DNA of 49,198 bases from Bacillota bacterium (GCA_023413555.1 JAEZPG010000042.1:1-49198), one strand, 5' to 3'. Counted from the first letter of the stretch, positions 33,455-42,555 are shown. Notes: a model not told the origin generated them from the letters alone. Numbers and translations: made by a program.

Positions 33455-35098
33455 ATGGATTTTGCGGATAAGGTAGTATATCAGATATATCCAAAGTCAT
33501 TTAAGGATTCTAACAATGATGGTATTGGTGATATAAGAGGTATGATTGAGAAACTTGACTACCTAGAGAAACTAGGGATTGATTATATATGGAGTACCCC
33601 CTTCTTTCTTTCGCCTCAAAATGATAATGGATATGATGTGTCAGATTATCTAAGCGTTGATCCTGCCTTTGGAACCATGGAGGATGTAGAAGAGTTGATT
33701 AAAGAGGCAGACAAACGCGGAATCGGTCTGATGTTTGATATGGTCTTTAATCATACCTCTACTAGCCATGAATGGTTTCAAAAGGCTCTGTCAGGAGAAC
33801 CTAAGTATATGGATTACTATTTGTTTAAAGATGGTAGTCCAGATGAGTTACCAACTAACTGGCAATCCAAGTTCGGAGGTCCAGCCTGGGAATACGTTCC
33901 TGGGCTGAAGAAATGGTATCTTCATCTTTTTGATAAGACACAGGCAGATCTCAACTGGAACAATCCAGAAGTTAGAGAAGAATTAAAGAATGTACTACGT
34001 TTCTGGAAGGAGAAAGGAATCAAAGGATTTCGCTTTGATGTAGTGAATCTAATCTCCAAACCAGAGAAGTTTATGGATGACTATGAGGGTGATGGACGGC
34101 GATTCTATACCGATGGCCCTTATGTTCATGAGTTTTTAAAGGAAATGATTAGAGATGCTGAAATCGAAGAAATGGTTACAGTAGGTGAGATGTCATCTAC
34201 CTCCATGGAGCATTGCATTCGTTATTCTAACCCTGAAGAAAAGGAGCTTTCGATGTGCTTTAACTTCCATCATCTTAAAGTGGATTATAAGGATGGAGAT
34301 AAATGGAAGGTAAAAGAGGCAGATATAGAGGAATTAAAGCAGATATTCTTTGATTGGCAGGAAGGTATGCAAAAGGAACATGGCTGGAATGCAGTATTCT
34401 GGTGTAATCATGACCAACCAAGAATCGTATCCCGCATAGGTGATACAAAGAGATATTGGAAGGAATCTGCAACGATGCTTGCTACCTGTATACATCTGAT
34501 GCGTGGAACTCCTTATATCTATCAGGGAGAAGAGCTTGGTATGACCAATGCAGGCTTTTCGGATATCAGTAAGTATCGGGATGTGGAAAGTCTCAATTAT
34601 TATCGGATTTTGTGTGATCAGGGCTTAGAGGAAAAGGAAGCATTAGATATTCTTAGTAAACGTTCCAGAGACAACTCTAGGACGCCAATGCAGTGGAGTG
34701 ATGAGCAGTATGCCGGATTCTCCCACTGTGAACCGTGGATAGAGGTGAATGAGAATTACAAGAATATTAATGCTGCTGCACAGGTGTTGGAGGAGGATTC
34801 CATCTTTAACAACTATCGAAGACTGATTCTTCTTAGGAAACAAAAGCCTGTTATTGCAAAAGGTGGTATCGAGTTTATAGCTCGTAACAAGGATCATGTT
34901 CTTGCTTATAGAAGATATCTTCATGAAGAGGAACTGATTGTATTCAATAACTTTTCCGGTGAAGAAAAAACAATTGATCTAGAGATAGAGTTAAAGCAAT
35001 ATGACAGAATCTTTGGAAACTATAGTTCCCTTCACATAATTGGGAATGATAGGATAAAGCTTAGACCATATGAAACTATTGTATTAGAGAAGAAATGA
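33455..35098 (+). CDS. treC: Alpha,alpha-phosphotrehalase (trehalose-6-phosphate hydrolase)
   Basis: A 547-residue GH13 enzyme. VVYQIYPKSFKDSNNDGIGDIRG opens the barrel; the catalytic residues are Asp195 in GFRFDVVN, Glu245 in VGEMSST and Asp320 in CNHDQPR. The VGEMSSTS and HDQPRIVSRIGD stretches are typical of TreC/TreA phosphotrehalases as opposed to oligo-1,6-glucosidases. It cleaves trehalose-6-P to glucose and glucose-6-P in the cytoplasm. 15 bp after the PTS gene, AGGAG site. Confidence 0.93.
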   Translation: MDFADKVVYQIYPKSFKDSNNDGIGDIRGMIEKLDYLEKLGIDYIWSTPFFLSPQNDNGYDVSDYLSVDPAFGTMEDVEELIKEADKRGIGLMFDMVFNHTSTSHEWFQKALSGEPKYMDYYLFKDGSPDELPTNWQSKFGGPAWEYVPGLKKWYLHLFDKTQADLNWNNPEVREELKNVLRFWKEKGIKGFRFDVVNLISKPEKFMDDYEGDGRRFYTDGPYVHEFLKEMIRDAEIEEMVTVGEMSSTSMEHCIRYSNPEEKELSMCFNFHHLKVDYKDGDKWKVKEADIEELKQIFFDWQEGMQKEHGWNAVFWCNHDQPRIVSRIGDTKRYWKESATMLATCIHLMRGTPYIYQGEELGMTNAGFSDISKYRDVESLNYYRILCDQGLEEKEALDILSKRSRDNSRTPMQWSDEQYAGFSHCEPWIEVNENYKNINAAAQVLEEDSIFNNYRRLILLRKQKPVIAKGGIEFIARNKDHVLAYRRYLHEEELIVFNNFSGEEKTIDLEIELKQYDRIFGNYSSLHIIGNDRIKLRPYETIVLEKK

Positions 35099-35110
35099 GG
35101 TATTTAAAAG

Positions 35111-35365
35111 ATGATAGAGTTTGATTACGTGATTAAAGATGCAATAGGTATCCATGCTAGACCAGCTGGGTTATTGGTTAAGAAAGCCAAGGAGGCTGGA
35201 TGCAGTGTATTGCTAGCTAAGGATGGTAAATCAGCAGATGCTACTAGATTAATGGCCATTATGCAGTTAGGAGTAAAGAATGGTGACATGATTCATGTTA
35301 GTGTAGATACAGAGGATGAATCTGTGGCCAATGAGATAAAGAGCTTCTTCGAGGCTAATTTATAG
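35111..35365 (+). CDS. HPr-like phosphocarrier protein lacking the regulatory serine
   Basis: An 84-residue HPr. The active site GIHARPAG is intact, with phospho-His15 and Arg17. Without any gap in the numbering, position 46, the HPr-kinase site Ser in Gram-positive HPr (KSIMGVMSLG), is Arg here (TRLMAIMQLG). It can therefore carry phosphate from Enzyme I but should not be phosphorylated by HPr kinase nor act as a CcpA corepressor. It is the last gene of the trehalose operon, 12 bp after treC, so it is made together with the PTS permease. A separate housekeeping HPr must lie elsewhere. Confidence 0.9.
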   Translation: MIEFDYVIKDAIGIHARPAGLLVKKAKEAGCSVLLAKDGKSADATRLMAIMQLGVKNGDMIHVSVDTEDESVANEIKSFFEANL

Positions 35366-35372
35366 GATATCC

Positions 35373-35420
35373 ACATAAGGACTGAACCCATTTTATGAAT
35401 GGTTCAGTCCTTATGTTATT
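35373..35420. terminator. Bidirectional terminator between the trehalose operon and araC
   Basis: ACATAAGGACTGAACC (35373-35388) pairs perfectly over 16 bp with GGTTCAGTCCTTATGT (35401-35416). It overlaps the 3' end of the convergent AraC gene. The T-tract is short on the plus strand (TATTTG). Confidence 0.8.
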
Positions 35421-36277
35421 TGTGTTTTTCTATATTTGGAAGCTGTGATTCCATAATAGCGTTTATAGGCATGGGAAAAATGCTCCACAGAGGAGTAACC
35501 CAGCTTATAGGCGATGTCAGTAATGCTGTAATTATTGTCACCTAGTAGTATGTTCGCTGCAGACATTTTGGCTTCCGTTATTTTCTGAAGAAAGGTTTTA
35601 TTATAGGTTGTACGTAGAAAACGTTCTGTCTGTCTAGTGGATAAGCCGAGACGGCAGGACAAAGTTTGAAGAGTGAGATTCTCATACTCATACAGAAAGC
35701 TTTCCTCAACAATAATATATTTGCTATCCACTAAATTAGAGGCAGAAAAATGTATTTGAGATTCACTGTGATGTTTATAATTACGAATGATTTTCACAAT
35801 GCATTGTGCTAATAATGTTTCTATCTGGGTCATATACCCTATGTACTCATACTCCAGCTCCTGAAAAATCTGTTGCATTAGGTAATGCATATCCTGTGTG
35901 TCCTGTCCAAACCATATTGTAGTGTTAATAAATAGAGATATATAGTTATTGGAGTAATCCTTAGGAATACTTTTATTCTTATGGGTGACTGTAAGATAGA
36001 TGCAGTACTCATTCATGGGATCATCTGGATTTGGCCTCTGTTCATGCTCTACATGGGGACCTGTAATAAATAGGGTTCCAGGTGTAATATCATAAGTTTT
36101 TCCGTCTATGGTAACAATTCCTTTACCATAAGGAATGTAATGGATTTCATAACTTCCTGACCCATGACTATGCTTAGGAATGGAACGCTGAAAACGCTCA
36201 AATACTATATTAAGAGCAGAGAAGGTTATATTCTCAATATTAAATTGGATATTCAGGTCAGTATATAATGTACGCAT
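35411..36277 (-). CDS. AraC family transcriptional regulator with cupin sensor domain
   Basis: A 288-residue protein. The N-terminal half is a cupin-like sensor (HSHGSGSYEIHYIPYGKGIVTIDGK.Y, GTLFITGPHVEHEQ). About 190-285 is the double helix-turn-helix: LTLQTLSCRLGLSTRQTERFL and YSITDIAYKLGYSSVEHFSHAYKRYYGITASKYR. It is divergent from the aldolase operon at 36502 and is its probable activator, responding to the sugar or polyol. Confidence 0.92.
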   Translation of the reverse strand: MRTLYTDLNIQFNIENITFSALNIVFERFQRSIPKHSHGSGSYEIHYIPYGKGIVTIDGKTYDITPGTLFITGPHVEHEQRPNPDDPMNEYCIYLTVTHKNKSIPKDYSNNYISLFINTTIWFGQDTQDMHYLMQQIFQELEYEYIGYMTQIETLLAQCIVKIIRNYKHHSESQIHFSASNLVDSKYIIVEESFLYEYENLTLQTLSCRLGLSTRQTERFLRTTYNKTFLQKITEAKMSAANILLGDNNYSITDIAYKLGYSSVEHFSHAYKRYYGITASKYRKTQIT

Positions 36278-36501
36278 AAAAATCCTCCTTCTATTAACTC
36301 CATTTTAATGGATTCCCTATTAGAAATCAATACGAGGGTGAAAGGATGTACAAGAAGTAAACTGCCTATATAACATAGAGTGGAGACATTTACATATGCG
36401 ATAAAGCGACATAGAACTGAAAATAATGTCATATATATCTCTTATTCAACTGGCAATAAAAAAGTACAATACTGATATAGAATAGTATAGGAGGTAGTTG
36501 A

Positions 36502-37353
36502 GTGGCATTAGTTACTTCAAAAGAGATGTTATGGGCTGCAAAAAAGGGTGGATATGCTGTAGGTGCTTTTAATGCAGAAAATATGGAAATGATAAAGGCA
36601 ATCATTGCTGCAGCAGAGGAATTAAATGCTCCTGTGATGCTTCAAACAACGTCTTCAACAATAAAATACGGTACAAGTTCCACTTATGCCGCCATTGTGA
36701 AGGCAGAGGCAGAAAGAGCTAGTGTGCCAGTATGCCTGCATTTAGACCATGGCAGTAGTTATGAACTGGCAGTACAATGTATAGGGGATGGTTATACATC
36801 AGTTATGATTGACGGCTCTCATGAGACCTTTGAGGACAATATCGCAGTCACAAAGAAGGTTGTAGAGTATGCACACAAAGTTGGCATCCCAGTAGAAGCA
36901 GAGCTAGGGAAAGTCGGCGGAAAAGAAGATGACGTGGTAGCAGACGGAGATATATACACTGATGTGGATGAGGCAGTATTTTTTGTAAAGGAAACAGGAG
37001 TGGATTCTTTGGCAATTGCTATTGGAACAGCTCATGGATTTTATCAGGGAACACCTATTCTGGACAAAGAACGCCTATCCAGTATTGCAAAGGTGGTTTC
37101 TGTTCCGCTGGTATTGCATGGTGCATCTGGAATAGCTGATTCTGAGATTGAGGATTGTGTGAGCAGAGGTATTTGTAAAGTAAACTTTGCAACAGAACTT
37201 AGAGCTGCTTTTACCAATGCTTGCAGAAGGCTTGCAGATGAGGATAGCAAAGAGTTTGATCCAAAGGCATTTGGCAAGGCAGGAATGGCAGCAATTAAGG
37301 AACTAGTGAAAAATCGTATTCAGGTTTGCGGGAGTGCAGGTAAAGCTGAGTAA
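36502..37353 (+). CDS. Class II ketose-(bis)phosphate aldolase, GatY/KbaY/Fba family
   Basis: A 283-residue zinc aldolase. LHLDHG contains catalytic Asp82 and zinc His83; His178 (GTAHG) and His206 (LVLHGASG) complete the site, nearly matching the E. coli tagatose-bisphosphate aldolase numbering. The loop EAELGKVGGKEDD is typical. GTG start with AGGAGG 7 bases upstream. It cleaves or forms a ketose phosphate with DHAP as one partner. Tagatose-1,6-bisphosphate, fructose-1,6-bisphosphate or a ketose-1-phosphate are all possible; the FGGY kinase in this operon makes a ketose monophosphate attractive. Confidence 0.9.
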   Translation: MALVTSKEMLWAAKKGGYAVGAFNAENMEMIKAIIAAAEELNAPVMLQTTSSTIKYGTSSTYAAIVKAEAERASVPVCLHLDHGSSYELAVQCIGDGYTSVMIDGSHETFEDNIAVTKKVVEYAHKVGIPVEAELGKVGGKEDDVVADGDIYTDVDEAVFFVKETGVDSLAIAIGTAHGFYQGTPILDKERLSSIAKVVSVPLVLHGASGIADSEIEDCVSRGICKVNFATELRAAFTNACRRLADEDSKEFDPKAFGKAGMAAIKELVKNRIQVCGSAGKAE

Positions 37354-37382
37354 ACACCGCGAGAAATAAAAAGGAGGATATT

Positions 37383-38390
37383 ATGAGTAATTTTATTAAT
37401 CCAGATATGATACGAAAACACAAATTGTATAACGGACAAGAAATTCCATGTATAGGAATGGGTACCTTTGGTTCTGATCGTTTTACTCCAGAACAGGTAT
37501 CTGCTGCAGTAGCAGGAGCAATCCGTTGCGGATATCGGTTATTTGACTGTGCAGCTTGCTATGGTAACGAAGATCAAATCGGAGAGGTATTCCAACAGGC
37601 ATTTGATGAGGGCGTTGTGGAAAGAAAAGATTTATTCATCATGACTAAAGTGTGGAATGATATGCATAGAAGAGTAAGGGAATCCTGTCTAAAGAGTATA
37701 GAGGATTTGAAATGTAACTATATAGACCTATATTTTATCCATTGGCCATTTCCAAATTATCATGAACCAGGTTGCGATGTAGATGCTCGTAATCCAGCAT
37801 CTAGACCATTTTCAGTGGATGAATTTATGGATACATATCGTCAGTTTGAGGCATTAGCTGAAGAAGGCTTGATTAAGAACATAGGTGTCTCTAACATGAC
37901 CATTCCAAAGCTAGAGGCGGTTCTTCCATTGATGAAGATTAAACCAGTCGCTTGTGAGATAGAACAGCATCCATGCTTCCAACAACAGGAATTATTTGAT
38001 TATCTCAATGCTCGCGATATCAAAGTAATTGGTTACATGCCAATTGGATCTCCAACGAGACCAGATCGTGATATGTGCCCAGAAGATGTAGCAGATATTC
38101 AAACACCAATTATGAAAGAAATAGCAGAAGCACATGGAATACATCCTGCAGTAGTTGCACTAAAATGGGCAGTTCAGAGAGGACAGATTCCAATTCCATT
38201 CTCTATCCATGAGAATGAGTATGTTAGCAATCTAGAGTGTACTACAAAGGATCCTTTAACTGATGAAGAAATGGCAGCAATTAAAACCCTGGAAAGAAAT
38301 AATCGTCTTGTAAAAGGACAAGTATTTCTATGGGAAGGTGCCAAAGACTGGCATGATTTATGGGATGAAGATGGAGTAATTGTGCAGTAG
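37383..38390 (+). CDS. Aldo/keto reductase
   Basis: A 335-residue AKR of the xylose-reductase-like group. The tetrad is in FDCAACYGNEDQIG (Asp, Tyr), FIMTKVWND (Lys) and LYFIHWPFP (His); IGVSNMTIPKLE and the C-terminal cofactor region are present. Likely reduces a sugar aldehyde or the aldehyde released by the aldolase. 29 bp after the aldolase gene; AAGGAGG site; followed by a terminator. Confidence 0.9.
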   Translation: MSNFINPDMIRKHKLYNGQEIPCIGMGTFGSDRFTPEQVSAAVAGAIRCGYRLFDCAACYGNEDQIGEVFQQAFDEGVVERKDLFIMTKVWNDMHRRVRESCLKSIEDLKCNYIDLYFIHWPFPNYHEPGCDVDARNPASRPFSVDEFMDTYRQFEALAEEGLIKNIGVSNMTIPKLEAVLPLMKIKPVACEIEQHPCFQQQELFDYLNARDIKVIGYMPIGSPTRPDRDMCPEDVADIQTPIMKEIAEAHGIHPAVVALKWAVQRGQIPIPFSIHENEYVSNLECTTKDPLTDEEMAAIKTLERNNRLVKGQVFLWEGAKDWHDLWDEDGVIVQ

Positions 38391-38436
38391 CTCACTCAGA
38401 CCTAAGGATTTTGCTCCTTCAGTAAACTAATTATTA

Positions 38437-38466
38437 GGTGGTTTTGAGTAATCAAAACCGCCTTTT
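38437..38466 (+). terminator. Rho-independent terminator within the aldolase-kinase cluster
   Basis: GGTGGTTTTGA (38437-38447), loop GTAA, TCAAAACCGCC (38452-38462), then TTTT. It separates aldolase/reductase from kinase/dehydrogenase; a TATAAT at 38493-38498 may start the second transcript, but no good -35 is seen. Confidence 0.8.
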
Positions 38467-38541
38467 CCTAATGGTTTGCAAGGAATTTTAACTATAATAA
38501 GATGAAGCAAATGTGATTTGTATTGATAAAGGAGAAGCAGT

Positions 38542-40026
38542 ATGGGAAGCCAATTATTGGGTATTGATATAGGAACATCTGCGTGTAAAATAGCAGTCTT
38601 TGATGTCTTCGGTAAGGTATTAGCGCAATCAAATCAGTCCTATCAGGTGTATTATCCGCACCAAGGTTGGGCAGAGCAGAATGCGGAAGAATGGTGGGAG
38701 GCAATCTGCCTAGGAATAAAGGATGTTCTGTCACAGGATGGGGTAAATGCAGATGAAATCTGTGGCATAGGTGTGGATGGGCAAAGTTGGTCAGCCATAC
38801 CAGTAGATAAGAACGGGAATGTACTACATCGTACCCCAATTTGGATGGATACAAGAGCTCGTGAAATTTGTACTAGGATAAAAAATGATATTGGGGAAGA
38901 GCGGATTTTTAATATCAGTGGTAATGATTTTCTTCCATCCTATACAACGCCAAAAATGCTGTGGTTTAAAGAAAATATGCCAGAGGTATATTCCAATACA
39001 TATAAATTTCTTCAAAGTAATAGCTATATCGTAATGAAGCTTACTGGAATAATGAGTCAGGATTATTCCCAAGGATATGGAATACATTTCTTTGATATAA
39101 CAGATCTAAGCTATGACTCCAGGTTGGCAGAGGATATGGGACTGTCCGTTGATTTGGTACCAGATTTATATCGTTGTGATCAGATTGTTGGTGGCGTCTT
39201 AGAGGATATAGCAAAGAAAACTGGGCTAAAACCTGGTACACCTGTAGTAGCAGGTGGATTAGATGCTGCCTGTGGAACCTTGGGTGCCGGTGTATTTAAG
39301 GTTGGGCAAACTCAGGAACAGGGTGGCCAGGCTGGTGGTATGAGTATATGTACAGATAAAGCCCTATCCCATAAGAAACTTATCTTAGGCACTCATGTGG
39401 TACCTGATTTATGGCTTCTGCAGGGAGGTACAGTAGGTGGTGGTGGAACATTAAAGTGGTTTCGCCAGGAATTAGGTAAGGAACTTTCTTTTGATCAATT
39501 AGTATCTGAAGCAGAGGGAATTACACCAGGAGCCGATGGAGTTCTATTCCTGCCTTATATGTCCGGAGAACGTTCACCTATATGGAATCCTGATGCAAAG
39601 GGAGTATTCTACGGTCTCTCCTTTGATAAAACCAGAGGGCATATGGTCCGTGCCGTGTTGGAAGGAGTTGCCTATTCTTTGGAGCATAATCTCCGTACGG
39701 CTACTGAAACTGGTATCAACATAGGGACGCTTAATGCTATGGGCGGCAGTGCCAATTCTGTTTTATGGACTCAAATAAAGGCTGACGTTACTGGTAAATG
39801 CATTCAGGTTCCTACCTCAGATACAGCAACTACGTTAGGAGCAGCTTTGCTTGCAGGTGTTGGTTGTGGTTTATACAAGAGTTATGATGAAGCGGTTAAG
39901 AGTACTGTGGTGATTACCAGAACCCAAGAGCCAAATATGCAAAACCATAAGAGGTACCAACAATCCATGGAACTATACTTGAAGTTATATCAGAACCTGG
40001 AAGGGTTATTTCACGAATACAGATAG
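38542..40026 (+). CDS. FGGY kinase, xylulokinase-like
   Basis: A 494-residue FGGY kinase. The N-terminal loop LGIDIGTSACKIAVFD, GWAEQNAEEWW, the catalytic Asp241 in AGGLDAACGTLGAG, and the second-domain signature around GVAYSLEHNL are visible. The overall look is XylB, but the usual GQMHG substrate loop of XylB reads GQSWS here, so the substrate may be a ketose other than D-xylulose. AAGGAG site before ATG. Next gene is the polyol dehydrogenase 24 bp downstream. Confidence 0.85.
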   Translation: MGSQLLGIDIGTSACKIAVFDVFGKVLAQSNQSYQVYYPHQGWAEQNAEEWWEAICLGIKDVLSQDGVNADEICGIGVDGQSWSAIPVDKNGNVLHRTPIWMDTRAREICTRIKNDIGEERIFNISGNDFLPSYTTPKMLWFKENMPEVYSNTYKFLQSNSYIVMKLTGIMSQDYSQGYGIHFFDITDLSYDSRLAEDMGLSVDLVPDLYRCDQIVGGVLEDIAKKTGLKPGTPVVAGGLDAACGTLGAGVFKVGQTQEQGGQAGGMSICTDKALSHKKLILGTHVVPDLWLLQGGTVGGGGTLKWFRQELGKELSFDQLVSEAEGITPGADGVLFLPYMSGERSPIWNPDAKGVFYGLSFDKTRGHMVRAVLEGVAYSLEHNLRTATETGINIGTLNAMGGSANSVLWTQIKADVTGKCIQVPTSDTATTLGAALLAGVGCGLYKSYDEAVKSTVVITRTQEPNMQNHKRYQQSMELYLKLYQNLEGLFHEYR

Positions 40027-40050
40027 TTATAAAGAATTGGAGGATGGAAG

Positions 40051-41100
40051 ATGAAAGCTGGAGTAGTACATGCAAAGAATGATATTAGATATGAAGAGAT
40101 AGATAAGCCAAAAGCTGAGCCTGGTAAAGTACTGATCAAGGTGAAATATACAGGTATCTGTGGTTCAGACATTCCTAGGGTAAATGGTGATGCCTGTCAC
40201 TATTTTCCTAATGTACTGGGGCATGAGTTCTCAGGGGTAGTTGAAGAGATTGGAGAAGGAGTTACCAGAGTGAAGCCTGGTGACAGGGTTGCAGGAGTTC
40301 CTTTAATTCCATGTTTAAAATGTGAGGATTGTCAAAAGGGTAACTATTCTCTATGTAAACATTATAGTTTTATTGGATCTAGAGAATTCGGAAGCTTTGC
40401 TGAGTATGTATCAGTTCCTGAATTAAATGCAGTAAAGTTTGAAGACGAAGTAAGCTTTGAAAAAGGTGCATTTTTTGAGCCAGCTACAGTTGCACTGTAC
40501 GGTTTAAGAAGATTGGATTATAAAGGTGGCAAGACTGTGGCGATTCTAGGTGGCGGTACAATCGGTATGCTAACTATGCAGTGGGCCAAGATATTTGGAG
40601 CGAAGAAGGTTGTAGTATTTGACCTAGTAGAAGAGAGACTAGAACTTGCAAAACGTCTGGGAGCGGACGAGGTTGTAAACACAGGAAAAGAAGACTATAT
40701 GGACCAGGTTAAGCAGATTACAGAAGGGAAAGGCTTTGACTATATCTATGAGACAGCAGGAAATACAATCACCATGAAGATGGCTTTCTCGCTAGCTGCC
40801 AATAAGGCACAGATTTGCTTTATTGGTACTCCAACCAAGGAAATCTCCTTCTCAGTGGATGAGTGGGAACAAATGAACCGTAAAGAATTTGTGTTAACTG
40901 GCTCATGGATGAGCTACTCTGCACCATTCCCTGGAGATGAGTGGGAGTTAACTGCTCATTACTTTAAGACTGGCGAGCTGAAATTCGATGATTCCTTTAT
41001 CTTTAAGAAGATGCCTTTATCTCAGATTGATGAAGCATTTGAGATGTTTAAGACACCAGGAAAAGTAAAGGGTAAGATACTAATTGATAGTGAGTTGTAA
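40051..41100 (+). CDS. Zinc-dependent dehydrogenase, galactitol-1-phosphate 5-dehydrogenase-like
   Basis: A 349-residue medium-chain dehydrogenase. Catalytic zinc: Cys37 (TGICGSD), His58/Glu59 (LGHEF); structural zinc: Cys88, 91, 94 and 102. The NAD fold shows GGGTIGML. Stretches GSDIPRVNG.ACHYFPNVLGHEFSG, VAGVPLIPC, FIGSREFGSFAEY and LTGSWMSYSAPFPGDEWE follow E. coli GatD closely. It should oxidise a polyol or polyol phosphate to a ketose (phosphate). GGAGG site before ATG. Remains of another gene follow its stop codon. Confidence 0.88.
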   Translation: MKAGVVHAKNDIRYEEIDKPKAEPGKVLIKVKYTGICGSDIPRVNGDACHYFPNVLGHEFSGVVEEIGEGVTRVKPGDRVAGVPLIPCLKCEDCQKGNYSLCKHYSFIGSREFGSFAEYVSVPELNAVKFEDEVSFEKGAFFEPATVALYGLRRLDYKGGKTVAILGGGTIGMLTMQWAKIFGAKKVVVFDLVEERLELAKRLGADEVVNTGKEDYMDQVKQITEGKGFDYIYETAGNTITMKMAFSLAANKAQICFIGTPTKEISFSVDEWEQMNRKEFVLTGSWMSYSAPFPGDEWELTAHYFKTGELKFDDSFIFKKMPLSQIDEAFEMFKTPGKVKGKILIDSEL

Positions 41101-41237
41101 AAATTGGAGATAATCAGGTTGAAACTCCAATTTTGGGTACCTATAAGGAAGATAAAGAAGCTTATACCATTGTTGTCACAGGAGAAACAGCACTTTACGC
41201 TAATGTGATGCTACAAAAGGGCGTCGTAACTGAGTAA
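41097..41237 (+). pseudogene. C-terminal remnant of a lost gene behind the GatD-like gene
   Basis: In the frame starting at 41097, different from the dehydrogenase frame, a clean run of 46 codons reads VKIGDNQVETPILGT... to ...GVVTE and stops at 41237. It looks like the tail of a real protein: no start codon or ribosome site, stops directly upstream in its frame, and a strong terminator 15 bp after its stop. I do not recognise the family. It suggests a deletion that joined the dehydrogenase gene to the end of a former operon gene. Confidence 0.45.
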
Positions 41238-41252
41238 GATTACTGTAACCTT

Positions 41253-41294
41253 AAGGACATTTTTCTAAAGATATTTTAGAAGGATGTCCTTTTA
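41253..41294 (+). terminator. Terminator of the kinase-dehydrogenase transcript
   Basis: AAGGACAT (41253-41260) pairs with ATGTCCTT (41284-41291), continued inside by TTCTAAA/TTTAGAA, ending in TTTTA. Between this and the gene at 41432 nothing else is seen. Confidence 0.75.
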
Positions 41295-41431
41295 TAGATA
41301 TAATAAAACTACCTTTCCGAAAGGCTAATCTATGTATATTTTAATATTACTAAAAAGCTATTCTAGGCCAGAAATGAGTGATATAATTATTACAATAATT
41401 GAGAAGAACAGTTTAGTAAAGGAGTAAATAC

Positions 41432-42460
41432 ATGAAATCAGTTACTTTAGGTAGTACTGGAATTACAGTAATACAAAATGGTTTTGGCGCATTGCCCATT
41501 CAGCGTGATGATAGGAACACAGCAGTCAGAATCCTAAGACGGGCTTATGAAGGGGGCATGACATTCTTTGATACAGCAAGGGCTTATTCGGACAGTGAGG
41601 AAAAGATAGGGCAGGCGCTGTCTGATGTGAGAAAAAATATATACATTGCAACTAAGACTATGGCCATGACGCCAGATGAGATGAAGGCCCAATTAGAGAC
41701 GTCTCTAAAGTTACTTAAGACAGATTATGTTGATATCTACCAGTTTCACTGTGCAGGACAGGTATTTAAGCCAAATGACGGTACCGGGATGTACGAGTGT
41801 ATAAAGGAATTTAAACGACAGGGAATGATTCGCCATATCGGTATTACAGCCCACAAAATTGGTATTGCCATAGATGCTGTGAGCAGTGGTCTATATGAAA
41901 CAGTACAATTTCCATTTAGCTATCTTTCAAGCAGTAAGGAGCTTAAACTGGTTACATTGTGTAAACAGAATAATGTTGGGTTTATCGCTATGAAAGGTCT
42001 GGCAGGTGGATTGATTAATAATTCACGTGCTGCGTTTGCCTATATCTCACAGTTTGACAATGTAGTCCCAATTTGGGGAATTCAAAAAGAATCCGAACTG
42101 GAAGAGTGGTTGTCTTATATAGATAATCCAGCCGTAATGGATGACGAAGTAAAAGCATTTATAGAAAAAGATAAGTTGGAACTGGATGGTGATTTCTGCC
42201 GTGGATGCGGCTATTGTATGCCATGTCCCAAGGGAATTATTATCAATCAATGCGCAAGAATATCTTTGATGCTTCGTCGAGCACCTTCTAAGGCATGGCT
42301 TTCAGAATATTGGCAGAATGCAATGAAAGATATAGAAAAATGTGTTGAGTGTGGGGCATGCAAATCAAAGTGCCCATATGAATTGGATACACCGTATCTT
42401 CTTAAGAAAAATTATGAAGATTACAAAAAGGTTTTGGCTGGAGAGGTTATAGTGAATTGA
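41432..42460 (+). CDS. Aldo/keto reductase with C-terminal ferredoxin-type 4Fe-4S domain
   Basis: A 342-residue protein. Residues 1-240 are an AKR barrel with FFDTARAYSDSEEKIG (Asp, Tyr), IATKTMAM (Lys) and IYQFHCAGQ (His). Residues about 250-325 hold two cysteine motifs, CRGCGYCMPCPKGI with a following QCA, and CVECGACKSKCPYEL, enough for iron-sulfur clusters. This AKR-ferredoxin arrangement is widespread in anaerobes but functionally obscure. AAGGAG site before ATG; single gene followed by a strong terminator. Confidence 0.9.
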   Translation: MKSVTLGSTGITVIQNGFGALPIQRDDRNTAVRILRRAYEGGMTFFDTARAYSDSEEKIGQALSDVRKNIYIATKTMAMTPDEMKAQLETSLKLLKTDYVDIYQFHCAGQVFKPNDGTGMYECIKEFKRQGMIRHIGITAHKIGIAIDAVSSGLYETVQFPFSYLSSSKELKLVTLCKQNNVGFIAMKGLAGGLINNSRAAFAYISQFDNVVPIWGIQKESELEEWLSYIDNPAVMDDEVKAFIEKDKLELDGDFCRGCGYCMPCPKGIIINQCARISLMLRRAPSKAWLSEYWQNAMKDIEKCVECGACKSKCPYELDTPYLLKKNYEDYKKVLAGEVIVN

Positions 42461-42461
42461 C

Positions 42462-42512
42462 AGAAAACACCTTATTTGAATAATTTATCTTATAAGGTGT
42501 TTTCTTTAATTA
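42462..42512. terminator. Bidirectional terminator
   Basis: AGAAAACACCTTAT (42462-42475) pairs perfectly over 14 bp with ATAAGGTGTTTTCT (42492-42505); T-rich on the plus strand and usable by the convergent gene at 42556 on the other. Confidence 0.85.
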
Positions 42513-42555
42513 TTTGCGCACAATCCATTATCTGGAACAGATACAAAAGATAAGA

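Noticed and set aside
41100..41134. AAAATTGGAG / CTCCAATTTT hairpin as terminator of the dehydrogenase gene
   Set aside because: It lies within the coding remnant and has no extended T-run; the hairpin at 41253-41294 is a better terminator.
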